Shown piece by piece: positions 36,001 to 45,800 of a stretch of 64,000 bases of DNA. The notes under the pieces were generated by a model. The model saw nothing but the letters and a program-made list of their open reading frames with translations. It searched no databases and was not told where the DNA came from. Numbering within the stretch: the stretch's first letter is position 1; the number at the start of each line of letters is the position of its first letter. The stretch comes from Phycisphaerae bacterium. Its GTDB lineage: Bacteria; Planctomycetota; Phycisphaerae; Phycisphaerales; UBA1924. The stretch spans positions 186,001 through 250,000 of the forward strand of contig JAUIES010000003.1 of assembly GCA_030429705.1 (NCBI GenBank). Direction: 5' to 3'. A program made the translations under genes and the position numbers.

Positions 36001-37502
36001 GTGTGACACCCGTTTGGCCGGGGAGTCTGTCGGAGTTAGAGAGCGACCTGATTCTGGCCAGTCGCATTCGTACGGCGAGTTCTGGTGTGTCAGATGCTGT
36101 GCGCCGCTCGGCGATTGAGGCGGCGGTCGCGGAAACGCTGCGGCAACGGTGGGTGACAGCAGCGAATGCCAGTGCAGATCGCGCCGAACTGTTGGCAATC
36201 AAGCGCCTGCGCGAGAACTGCGGTGGTCATCTGGCCGCTCTGGCAGATACAACACGGTTCAATTTGGGTGTGGATTCGATCGAGCAAGCGATCGATTCTG
36301 GTGAAGACGACGATGTGAATCGTGCACGGTTGCGGTCGGCACTCGCATCATTTGAATCGCTCGAGTTGAATGAGCAAGCGGACGCGTGGTTGACAGAGGT
36401 TGCTCAACTGGCAGATGAGGAAGCCGATCAGGTGCCGCCGCTTGATCCGTCTTCGGTTGGCCCGGCGCGTGCAGGTTGGCGTGTTGTCGAAGGCAGTACT
36501 GAAGAGCGACTCGTCTACGAGCGTACGACGGGTGACCAGCATCGGTTGGCGTTTCGATTGGTAACCCTTGCCGATGGTCGAGCGTCGTATGTGTGCGAGA
36601 CTGAGTTGTCGGTCGGCGTTGTCGCGGGGCTTGTCGATGATGATCTGCGCTTTGCGCAGGAGTTGATCACCACGCTCGATGGAATCGGACTGCAAAGTGA
36701 TGAGCGTCGTGGTATGTCCACCTGGGTGTGGATGGGTTCGGAAGACGCACCAGCGTTGAGCGCTGCTGAGTCGTGGGTGTCGGTGACCTGGATCGCACCC
36801 GACGAATATGCGGTTGACGGCGGCAACGCAGACTACCCGAGTTTGTCGCACCCTCTGCAGCGCATTGCGTTGTCTGATGCCATGTTCATTGCGGCACGAT
36901 TGGGCTGTCGACTTCCAACGGTCGATGAATGGCGTGCTGCGCATGCATCCGTCCCATCTGCCCAGGGCTGGAATGTGCGCGACCAGCGTTTTGCGCGTCA
37001 AGTTGAACATGTGCGGTCAATCGGTGCCGATTGGAGCGACTCGAAACTGGCAGCACTGATGCCGGATTTCAATGGGCAGTCTCCACTCGCTGGCGATCCG
37101 GTTTATCCGAATGACGACGGCCAGGTCTGGCTATCTGAGGTTGACGCCGGCCCAGATGCTGCGTTTCGACACATCGTCGGCAATGTGCATGAGTATGTGA
37201 TCATCGATTTCGCTGGACAGGTTGAGGCCATGGGGTCATCGGCGCGTGCACCGTCAGATGAAGACATCAAGCGATGGTTTCCGATTGCGCGCAAACTGAA
37301 GGCCGGTGTCATCGGCGGATCGTTGTTTAGTCGATCTGATGCTCCGGCGACGGAGGTCACGCCGGTGGATGATCTCATCGGTGGAGCGACGGATGTAGGT
37401 GTTCGACTTGCGTTTAGTTCGGAATCAGGACGGGTCCAGCGGAGCGTTGCATCGCGGATTCGAGCGTTGATTGATCGAGCACCGTTTTTGACGGCTGAAT
37501 AG
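33027..37502 (+). CDS. Giant membrane protein: TagF-like head, coiled region, SUMF1-like end
   Basis: 1,491 residues. Residues 8-105 match the TagF (ImpM) pattern: WVGAFGKHPGWDDHIADQGL, FDHVFLWRWAGGLV and a GRTRYPMIV stretch. TagF acts as a post-translational brake of T6SS. A TM helix (about 337-360) precedes a Gly/Ser-rich linker, then about 800 mostly helical residues. The C-terminal region begins LDPSSVGPARAGWRVVEGST and ends with HIVGNVHEYVIIDFAGQVEA, VIGGSLFSRSD and ATDVGVRLAFSSE, a SUMF1/FGE-like fold without the catalytic Cys pair. The C-terminal half is laid out like the 20,443-24,756 protein, pointing to a shared ancestor. GGGGA precedes the ATG at 33027. Fusion of TagF to a periplasmic sensor-like region is unusual. 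Confidence 0.8.
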   Translation: MSDEQGRIWVGAFGKHPGWDDHIADQGLETELLTRVKRLLYLEGIGGNIDSGAWAELDPDEHLDGFDHVFLWRWAGGLVAGRLWSSSDGKGRTRYPMIVCAHCRGLAGEWVAGPCLDALDDLATNCRAATDAAGVMTAVDDARRNLRSAAATAPLASTEPLSTPAALAQIADCEQMNAEALSRVVYQLEREFSSFLLTDLDSGTRSRTIDVRPRHMRVPACRDRSGEACDLWLRFLLERTDPVAPLVAIVRRGEGTCDLIAGEPTRGQFACLQSSLKRVPLTTEIPYTIDEAFADRVSKRVEAARTGDLRDIDPGHLVEAPTRTLRTPVAPDRSQIKLIGMVAAAVIVVFLLIFAVIKIAGNSGGGGSGTPDRDRATSRSDSAVDDDVSPAVLTSDEITKRVEAFQDWSRSFGSWFGPLATVKGSDREILASDAYLNEHVLAPIERAREAGIVFDPLGVVNNPPPTVFSLVSDPPAEVSTTAVWDRTQRAQSVIGEVRAGLLAWPIRERVMALADRLDAAGVVAPVADLRAAAEAASPNGGGAIMPAIEALVLAENNAAVLDAADRIESIVDAIEVMRTSDDAVLREEAETLHALLEGVRSSADVTQFAERAITLNDATQLATSISSFARTAFADVDTTVFESQSAAHTGSERGIKRLRQWLADAKRPEMQKLDPALDPRLHAEIETRLAELDHALGLFDEQGRTAYAAEIESLEARRAALGESAATIHDLAWNSSNRGGIESGMTTLARDIARLDRDTNDLRAVISVDIAEKLADLRSRDLVSTSGLDAIDELWRIGRKALLERYSRDDNHLALFRDARTLRERLQHLEDTTLTLQREFDLPVTWDRGAVQARQDNARNKAVSTHARAVSAGAIDDEGFEEIVSLVRSYTEDSLIDLAALIDSIATVQSLVDGLHAFDEEPHKGESMRALLASMGEEHEAARLIAPVLYQSIDALQAVMDASQERDELVSILNDSRTTDASAFASWRALSGVTPVWPGSLSELESDLILASRIRTASSGVSDAVRRSAIEAAVAETLRQRWVTAANASADRAELLAIKRLRENCGGHLAALADTTRFNLGVDSIEQAIDSGEDDDVNRARLRSALASFESLELNEQADAWLTEVAQLADEEADQVPPLDPSSVGPARAGWRVVEGSTEERLVYERTTGDQHRLAFRLVTLADGRASYVCETELSVGVVAGLVDDDLRFAQELITTLDGIGLQSDERRGMSTWVWMGSEDAPALSAAESWVSVTWIAPDEYAVDGGNADYPSLSHPLQRIALSDAMFIAARLGCRLPTVDEWRAAHASVPSAQGWNVRDQRFARQVEHVRSIGADWSDSKLAALMPDFNGQSPLAGDPVYPNDDGQVWLSEVDAGPDAAFRHIVGNVHEYVIIDFAGQVEAMGSSARAPSDEDIKRWFPIARKLKAGVIGGSLFSRSDAPATEVTPVDDLIGGATDVGVRLAFSSESGRVQRSVASRIRALIDRAPFLTAE

Positions 37503-37605
37503 AGAATTTGATACAGTATTGAGAAGTCCGATAGAGTACGCTGCTCTGGAACATTGGATGATGTTTGGTTTTTGACTTTCTCCTGCGAGAAGGATTGAGA
37601 AAATA

Positions 37606-39684
37606 ATGGACGAAAGACTGGGTCGACGCAACGGATGGTGGGATACCGAGCGTGTTTGCAATCACATGCGAACCTCGATGATCTTGAGCCTGGTGGGGTT
37701 GGCGTGCGCTGTTCAATCAGCACACGCCCAGGATGCTGGTGGCGATCCTGGAATTGAGCCACCTCCCGAGTTGCTTGACGCTGAGATTCCGCTCGAACAA
37801 CCCGTGATCGATGAATCGGGTGGTGATGACGGGTTTCCAGAATTGGTTGTTCCGCCGGAGGTTCCGGATGCGCAGATTGATGGCCCGGCGTATCCGGTCA
37901 GCACCATCGTGCTTGAGTATGTGCAGGAACACCCACAGCAACCGACGATTGATGTGCTCCTGCAGATCCCGGTTCATCTGGCTCAGACTCCAAGCGGTTG
38001 GGTTGGCTTGCGAGACGGGATGCCCGCGACGAGCCTGAAGATTGCTGATTTCAGCGATGGGCAAACGCGCACGCTGCACGCATCGGCGATTCGTGCCATC
38101 GGGCGCGCCATCGTTGAGTATTTTGCATCGCAGGAAATCGCCGGTGTGCTCGTCGAGCCGGATGCTACGCAGATTCAGGCGACCGGTCTGGATCGGCGAA
38201 AAGAAGGCGAGACGGGCCTCACCTTGAACATATTCACGGTGAAAGCAACCGAGTTGCATTCGATTGCTTCAGGTGATCGCATTCCGGTCGAGAATCGTGT
38301 CGATGCCAGTCAGCACCGTTGGATTCTGGATCGGTCACCGGTTCAGCCTTACAACGAGGACGCGGGCGAGGGTGAACGATATGACCTTGTTCGGCGAGAT
38401 TTACTTGATTCATATGCATTGCGATTGAATCGACATCCGGGCAGACGCGTCGATGTTGCGGTTGCCCGCGGAGCAAAGCAAGGAGATGTGGAGATCCACT
38501 ACCTTGTGAACGAGAGCAAGCCGTGGACGGTGTATGCACAGGTTTCCAACACCGGCACGCAAAACACCAACGAGTGGCGTGAACGGTTTGGATTTGTGCA
38601 CAACCAGTTGTCCGGGAATGACGACATTCTCTCGATCGAATATGTCACCGCCGGATTTGACGCTTCACATGCGTTGATCGGTTCGTACGAAGCACCGATG
38701 GGTGACATGGAAAATCTGCGTTGGCGCGTGCAGGGGAGTTACAACGAATTCGATGCGTCAGAAGTTGGTGTGCTCAATGAAAACTTCAGCGGCTCAGGCT
38801 GGACCATCGGCGGCGATCTCGTTTGGAATGTTTTCCAGAGACGAAATCTGTTCGTTGATGTGGTGGGGGGTGTTCGGTACGAACACATCGAGATATCGAA
38901 TGTGACACTGGGTGCGAACTCAACCGGCGAAGACGACTTGTTCTTGCCGCACATCGGTATTGAAGTCGAGCAACTGACAGAGATGTCAAGCTTCTTCGGC
39001 TCGCTGAACCTTGAGTGGACCATGTCGGATGTTTCGGGCGCGCACATCGCGTCGCTGGAACGACTGGGTCGACTGTCTCCTGATCGTGACTGGACGACGC
39101 TGCAGTTCGATACCAGTTTGAGTGTTTATCTTGAGCCGTTGTTCAACTACGCAGCATGGTCTGATCCATCGACGCCTGACAGTTCGACATTGGCACATGA
39201 GGTGTTCGTGTCTCTGCGAGGCCAGTACGCGTTCGGGCATCGGTTGATTCCGAATGCGGAGCAGGTCTTGGGCGGGCTGTACACCGTTCGCGGGTATGAC
39301 GAATCGGTCGCTGCGGGCGATACCACCTGGGTTGGGACGCTGGAGTATCGATTCCATGTGCCTCGTGCGCTCTCGATTGAAGAGAACCCGACCGGGACAC
39401 TTTTTGGTCGCGCGTTCAAGTCGAGACCTCAGCAGGTGTACGGCCAACCGGACTGGGATCTGGTGCTCAAGGGTTTTGTTGATGTCGGTCAGACCTATAA
39501 CAGCGATCGTCGTGTATTTGAATCGAATGAAACTTTGACGGGTGCGGGTGTAGGTGTTGACCTTCAAATCCTCACGAATCTGAGTTTCCGGGCGGATTGG
39601 GGCTTTGTTCTCAATGATGTTGGTAGCGGTGTTGCGGAATCGGGGGACAGCCGAGTGCATCTCGTGCTGACAATCCTCTTCTGA
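37606..39684 (+). CDS. Two-partner secretion outer-membrane transporter (TpsB, ShlB/FhaC family)
   Basis: 692 residues. A long signal region has its hydrophobic core at MRTSMILSLVGLACAVQSAHA (about residues 21-41). An acidic Pro-rich linker is followed by two POTRA-like domains (about 97-300) and a beta-barrel of 16 or so strands. The conserved L6-loop motif appears as VRGYDES near residue 565-570, and the protein ends in VHLVLTILF with a terminal Phe. TpsB proteins export their TpsA partner, encoded immediately downstream. The ATG at 37606 has AAGGATTGAG upstream; M21 (37666) is an alternative start with a more usual signal length. The preceding 100 bases are AT-rich and may hold a promoter. 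Confidence 0.9.
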   Translation: MDERLGRRNGWWDTERVCNHMRTSMILSLVGLACAVQSAHAQDAGGDPGIEPPPELLDAEIPLEQPVIDESGGDDGFPELVVPPEVPDAQIDGPAYPVSTIVLEYVQEHPQQPTIDVLLQIPVHLAQTPSGWVGLRDGMPATSLKIADFSDGQTRTLHASAIRAIGRAIVEYFASQEIAGVLVEPDATQIQATGLDRRKEGETGLTLNIFTVKATELHSIASGDRIPVENRVDASQHRWILDRSPVQPYNEDAGEGERYDLVRRDLLDSYALRLNRHPGRRVDVAVARGAKQGDVEIHYLVNESKPWTVYAQVSNTGTQNTNEWRERFGFVHNQLSGNDDILSIEYVTAGFDASHALIGSYEAPMGDMENLRWRVQGSYNEFDASEVGVLNENFSGSGWTIGGDLVWNVFQRRNLFVDVVGGVRYEHIEISNVTLGANSTGEDDLFLPHIGIEVEQLTEMSSFFGSLNLEWTMSDVSGAHIASLERLGRLSPDRDWTTLQFDTSLSVYLEPLFNYAAWSDPSTPDSSTLAHEVFVSLRGQYAFGHRLIPNAEQVLGGLYTVRGYDESVAAGDTTWVGTLEYRFHVPRALSIEENPTGTLFGRAFKSRPQQVYGQPDWDLVLKGFVDVGQTYNSDRRVFESNETLTGAGVGVDLQILTNLSFRADWGFVLNDVGSGVAESGDSRVHLVLTILF

Positions 39685-39813
39685 TTTTGCGATTGCGCGT
39701 GTATCTTAGTCTGTGACAGGATGTTGTCGTCACAGGCAGGTCCGATAGAAGAACCACCGGGTCGAACTCGAACGCGTGTTCGAGGCGGCCCATATGTAGA
39801 TCAGGAGCAGGCG

Positions 39814-42800
39814 ATGTCAACTCGTAGACACCGAAGCACAACTTCTCGTTTCACCGGTACGCGCCTCGGGCGTTTGATGCTTGCTGGACCGTTGGTCGGT
39901 CTGATGAGCGTGCCCGCACTCGCCGGACCGGAAGGTGAGCAGGTCGTGCACGGTTCGGCATCGTTCCACCGCAACGGTCATAACACGATCATTCGGACGA
40001 GTAACCGCGCGATCATCAACTATTCAGGGTTTGATCTGACGAGCCAGGAATCAGTTCGATTCATTCAGGCCGGTGCGAATGCTCGCGTGCTCAATCGCAT
40101 TCAAAGCGGCACGCCGACTTTTATTGATGGGTCAGTCACCGCCAATGGCAGTGTCTACTTCGTCAATAACGCGGGGATCGTGTTCGGCAACAACGCCGTC
40201 TTCAATGTGGGGGGGCTGTTTGCGGCTGCGGGCAATATCTCGAATCGCGACTTCATCGCTGGTCGCGACCGATTCACAGATGTGACCGGCGAGGTGATCA
40301 ACAACGGCCATATCGAATCGAGCGGCAGCATCGGGCTGGTCGGTCATCGTGTCGCAAATTACGGGTCCATCGTCGCGCCGGAGGGCATGGTGACGATGGC
40401 GGCTGGTGATGATGTTTATATCGGTGAACGAGGCGGGCATGTCTTTGCACGCATTTCGTCCTCTGCCGACAACGCGGCGACCGGCGGGGTCGAACAAGGT
40501 GGTTCGATCGAATCGCGCGGCGCCATGTTGAGCGTGGGCGATCACTTCGCGCTTGCTGTGCTCGATTCCTCCAGCATCCGCACGCAAAGGCTGACCGTGC
40601 GCGGTGGTGAAGAAGGCAGCGTCGTGACCGTCGGTGGTGAGATTGATGCGACAACAGAAGGCGGACGCGGCGGCCGGGTGGATGTGTTTGGTGAGACCGT
40701 GCGCATCGACGGTGCGCAGATCGACGCATCTGGCGATACTGGCGGTGGTGTCATTCGTATCGGTGGCGATTATCAGGGGCAGGGCAAGAGCCCGACTTCC
40801 GATCTCACACTTGTCACGCGTGATGCTCTGATTCGGGCTGATGCCTTGCTTTCGGGCAATGGCGGCAAGGTCATCGTGTGGGGGAATGATTTTACAGGCT
40901 TTGCAGGCTTCATCTCTGCCCGTGGCGGTGCTTTGAATGGCAACGGCGGGTTTGTGGAAGTATCGGGCAAGGAAGTACTCGCGTACCGCGGGCTGTCAGA
41001 CCTTCGCGCGACCAATGGCCGCGCCGGCAAACTGCTGCTCGACCCGCGATTCATTGACATTGTTGACGGGGCTCCCGGCGACTGGCCGATCAATCTTGAC
41101 GACAACCGACTCGAGTTCTTTGAAGACACCGACACGGTGACGATCACCGACGCCGAACTGTCAGCGCAGTTGGATCTTCTGGCAGGTGGGGGCGAGATTC
41201 TTCTGCAGGCGGCTCGCGATATTCGCGTGCAGGACACGGTTGAGGTCGTGTCAACCGGTGACGGGTTGTTGATCCTCGAGGCAGGCCGGCGTGTACGATT
41301 CATCGGCAATGCCTCGATCGACATGGGCACGGGTTCATTGCGGGTCATCGGGAACAGTGATGGGTATACGCCGAGTGAGTTTGATCGCGGCGGCGGCAAC
41401 GGCGACATCAACATGTCCGCAGGCTCGTCCATCATCACCAACGGCGGGACAATTGAGTTCCTGCTGCAGAACTTCGAAAACTCCGCAAATATCTCAGTTT
41501 CGACGATCAACGCAGGCGATGGTTTGGTTCGATTGATCCACACCGGTGTGCAAGGCACGAGTAACCACCACATCTCGCAGGTTGCGGGGGGGAGTGGCAT
41601 CACCGCGGGCACGATCGAAATCGCATCGACCACAGGTGGGCGTGCTGGTGTCAACAACGCGAGTCGTTTGATTCTGGATACGGCGTCCCTTTCGGTGACC
41701 ACGGCTTCGGGTGATACATTCCTCAATCTCACCGGATTGACTGATATCACGAGCATCGCGACGAGCAATGCCAATATTGACATTGTGGCGACTGACGCGG
41801 TTAGTGCGAGTGGCGATCTCAATGCTGGCACCGGTCAGGTTCGAATCGAAGCGACTGAGATCGCAACCAGCGGCGGTGAGATCGTCGGTTCGGGTGTCAG
41901 TCTCGAAGCAACGACAGGCGGTATTGGTGCTGTTGATGCAGCGCTGAGCGTCACGACTGACTTGCTCTCGGCCTCGGCGCAGGACGGCATCTTCCTCAAC
42001 ACGCAGGATCAAGGCGGCGCTGGTTTGACCGTCGGATCATTCAATGGTGTTGATGGCTTGACGAGCGTCACCGGTACGATCGAACTGGACCACGACGGTG
42101 ACCTGACAATCGACCGCGACATCTCGGCTACCGGGCACGGGCTGTCCGAAGATGTGATTCTTGTAACAGCGGGAACGGCAACGGTCACCGGGACCGGCGG
42201 TGTCGCTGCCGGTGCGACGGGCGGGATCGTGTTCAACACCGATTCACTCGTGATCGATGGCGACATGGGGATGTCCGGTCGGGCTGCGACATTCAATGTT
42301 GGTGCGGGTGGCGTCAGCGTTGATGGCGTGTTCGGCGGTGCGTTTGAAGCAGTGACGATCGAAACGCTCGGGACTCTTGCAATCAACGCAGGCGGGCGAT
42401 TGGCGACAACGGGCGATTTGGCCGTGACAGCAGCCGCTTTCGACATCGTGTCGGGTGACGGACTAAACGGCGATACCTCACTCCTGGTTGCCAGTCAGAC
42501 CAACCTCGACGCGAACGCCGCGTTCTTGGCCGAGCTCGAAACCGGCGGCGTGCTGACCCTTTCCGCGCTCGATGGAAACACGACAATCGGTGGGCAGGTG
42601 GCCCTTTTCACGACCGCGACGGAAGTTATTGTAAATGCGAGTCAACAGATCGTCTTTGAAGGCGTTGAACCTACCGCATATGCGTTCTCAGCGCTGACAG
42701 CAACGGGCGGCTCGGGTATCGAGTTCGCTGGCGAGGTTTCCGGACTCGATGTGGTCGGGGCAGGTTTGCTCGACGGCGGCGAAGGCGATCTGGTTGTGCT

Positions 42801-45800
42801 TCGGTCAGGTGTGTTTGCACTGTCGGGTGCGACGCTCGATCTGCGCGGCAACCTGCTCGCACAGCAAGCGGGGGGCGGCTTGACGATCGACGGCATCGTC
42901 GATGTCTCCACCGGCGATGGACGATACGACATTCTGACCGACACCGGCGGCTTGGTGGTCGATGGCACAATCAACTCCGGCGGACGCAATATCCAACTCG
43001 TCACCGCTGGAGGGGCGATGGCGATCAATGGCCTCGTCGATAGTAATGGCCTGACCGATGGAAACATCGTCCTCAACATCGGTGCCGGGACGCTCGCGTT
43101 TGCTCCAGCTGGCACACGACTTGATGCTGGTGATGGTGCCGTCGCGCTGATCGCGGACAGTTGGTCCTTTGACGGCGCATTCCTCGACAGCATTAATGCA
43201 GCCGGTGTGACGATCCTTTCACAGGTTGGTGACACGGTGATCACTGGTCCGGGTGCGATCGCGCCGACGATTGATCTGGTGCAGATTCGTTCCGACCTCG
43301 GCTTTGTTCGCCTCGAAGGTGCGGGGACCTACCTCTTCAACAGCGTTGTGCTTGACGGTGGCGCTGGTGTGGAGTTCGGGGCTGATGTTGTCGGTCTGAC
43401 CGCGACCGGTCAGGTGACGCTTGACGCACAGGAAAACGCGATTGATGTGCAGAATCTTGGGCTGTTCACGCTGACTTCTGGCGCGGGTGGCACGATTCTG
43501 AACAGTGACATCGGGGCTGCGGGCGATTTGCAGTTCATTGGTGCGATCGATGCGACAAACAGTCAGGGTCTGCCCTCACCCAGTGGCGATAGCCGACTCA
43601 ATCTGACCGTCGCGGGCACACTCATGCTCGATGACGGCCTGGATGCTGGTACGCGCGGCGTGACGATCGACGCAACGAACGCAACCTTGGGTGGGATTCT
43701 TGCGACGGTCGATCTCTTGATTCTCAGCGATGAAGTCTCGATCGGTAATGACAACGGCGGGTTCTGGCTTTCCAACGCGTTCCTCGATTTGACGACTGCA
43801 GACTCAGTACGCGTCGGCGAGTTGGGTAATGAAGCGACGCAGGTATGGCTCGATGGCATCGCGACGACATTCAATCAGATCTTGACCGTGAACACCAACC
43901 TGGTTGATGCGATCAACAACGATTCCGCGATTGATAACATTGCGCTGACGGCGCTCGATCGCATTCTGATCGACGGCGTACGCCTCGAAATCACCGGTGA
44001 TGATCGCGACCTGCACCTCGAAGCGATCAACGGTGTTCTCACAACGGATGGTGCCACGCTCGCGGCAAGCGGTTTGAACGGCAGAGTTGACTTGCATAGC
44101 GATGTCTCGGGCACCGGCATGTTGACCTTTGATGCGCCGCTACAGATCAATGGCGGTGGCATTCGACTCATCTCCCGCGATGCTGGCGATACTGGGACGA
44201 TTCGATTCGTCGGTGATGTCGATGCGGCTGCCGACGAGGGGATTTCAATCGACGCGGCTGATGGCGTGATCAGTTTCGCCAGTGGTCAGGTCGGACAGAA
44301 CAGTGCGTTCTCATCGATCGAGATGACTGCAGGCGGCGGCGTCATGGCAGACGGTCCGATCGATATTCGGTCGAGCGGTTCGGTGACTTTCAATAACGAC
44401 CTGACAGCGGGCGGGACGATCGGGATTGAACTCGATGCCGATGGAACCGCCGATGGAACCGATGTTGGAACATTCGTTGGCCTGAACAGTGATGTTGCTG
44501 AAGGAACCGCCGGCATCAGCATCACCAATGGTGCGGGCGACGCTGGCAATGTCGGCATCACGCTCAACGGCCTTGCTCGGACTGACGGCGGGACGAACGA
44601 AGGTATCGACCTGAACGCAGGGACTGGAACGATCGACATTCTCGGTGGTATCGAAAGCAATGGCGGCAATGTCATGACCTTTGCGTCACTGACCACGCAG
44701 GGCAGCAACATTTCCTCCGGCGGTGGCAGTGTCGTCATCGGCAGCGGGCTACTGGTTTCGGGTGATCGAAGTATCTTTACAGAGGGCGGCGATGTGGCCG
44801 TCATCGGATTGACCGCGATTGACGGCAGCCTCGACATCGACACAACGATTGGTCTTGGTGCCGGGACGGTGACCTTCGAAGATGCGATCATCGGCGCGAC
44901 TCCGGGTGCGGGTGACTTGCTGATCGATGCTGGTGGGGGGATCGTGAACCTGAATGGTTCGGTCGGCCGAACCGGTGAAGATCGTCACTTGAATCTGCTC
45001 GCCGTCAACGCGGCGGATGAAGTGCATTTCCGTGGTTCGAACTACGAAGCCACGACACTGTCATTCACCTTTGTCGATGGTGGGTTCTTCATTGATCGAG
45101 TCGGCGGCGGAACGGTTGAGTTTACCTCACGCGGCAGCGACATCACATTCGACAGTGCTCCGATTCAACTTCGTGCTGGCAATGATGTAAGTTTCACTGC
45201 ACTTGATGGCGGTTTGATCACGCTGACAGATATCCTCGCAGAAGTCGGTGACGATGACGCGGTGGTGACGGTTCGCTCACGCGAGACAGTGACCTTTGCC
45301 AATCTTGGCGATGCGGGACAGTTGCTCGGCGTTGTGGATGTCATCGTCGGTGACGATGTGCAAGCGGGGCTTGCAGTCTTTACCGGGTCATCGTTCAGCG
45401 ATGTGTACGAAATTGCTGCAGACGAAGTCAACTTCCTTGGTGGTCTCGACTCTGTCACCGGGCGAGATATGACGCTCACGCAGCGTGAACTCGATCGCGG
45501 GATCAACCTTGGTGGCGACGGCACCGATGCAACCCGCCTGAACCTGACGAAAGATGAAGTCGATGCGTTCGCTGACGGCTTTGACATCATCCGCATTGGT
45601 GATGCCAACACCGGCGATGTGATGGTCATTGACAATCCCGGCGATGTTTCGCTGGTGATTCGCGACCTGTTCGAGTTGCGCGCCAAGAACGCTGTCTCGG
45701 TCCTGAGCGGTATCGAAGGGACCGGAAATGGATCGTTGAGCATGTTCAGCGGCTCGGCGACATTGCTCGCTGCTGATGTCGCGCTCGATAGCGGCAACCT

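Noticed and set aside
40773-41831. 352-codon minus-strand frame inside tpsA, and several similar ones to 48623
   Set aside because: All are antisense shadows of the Asp/Gly/Thr-rich TpsA repeats. Products are Ser/Pro-rich without domains.
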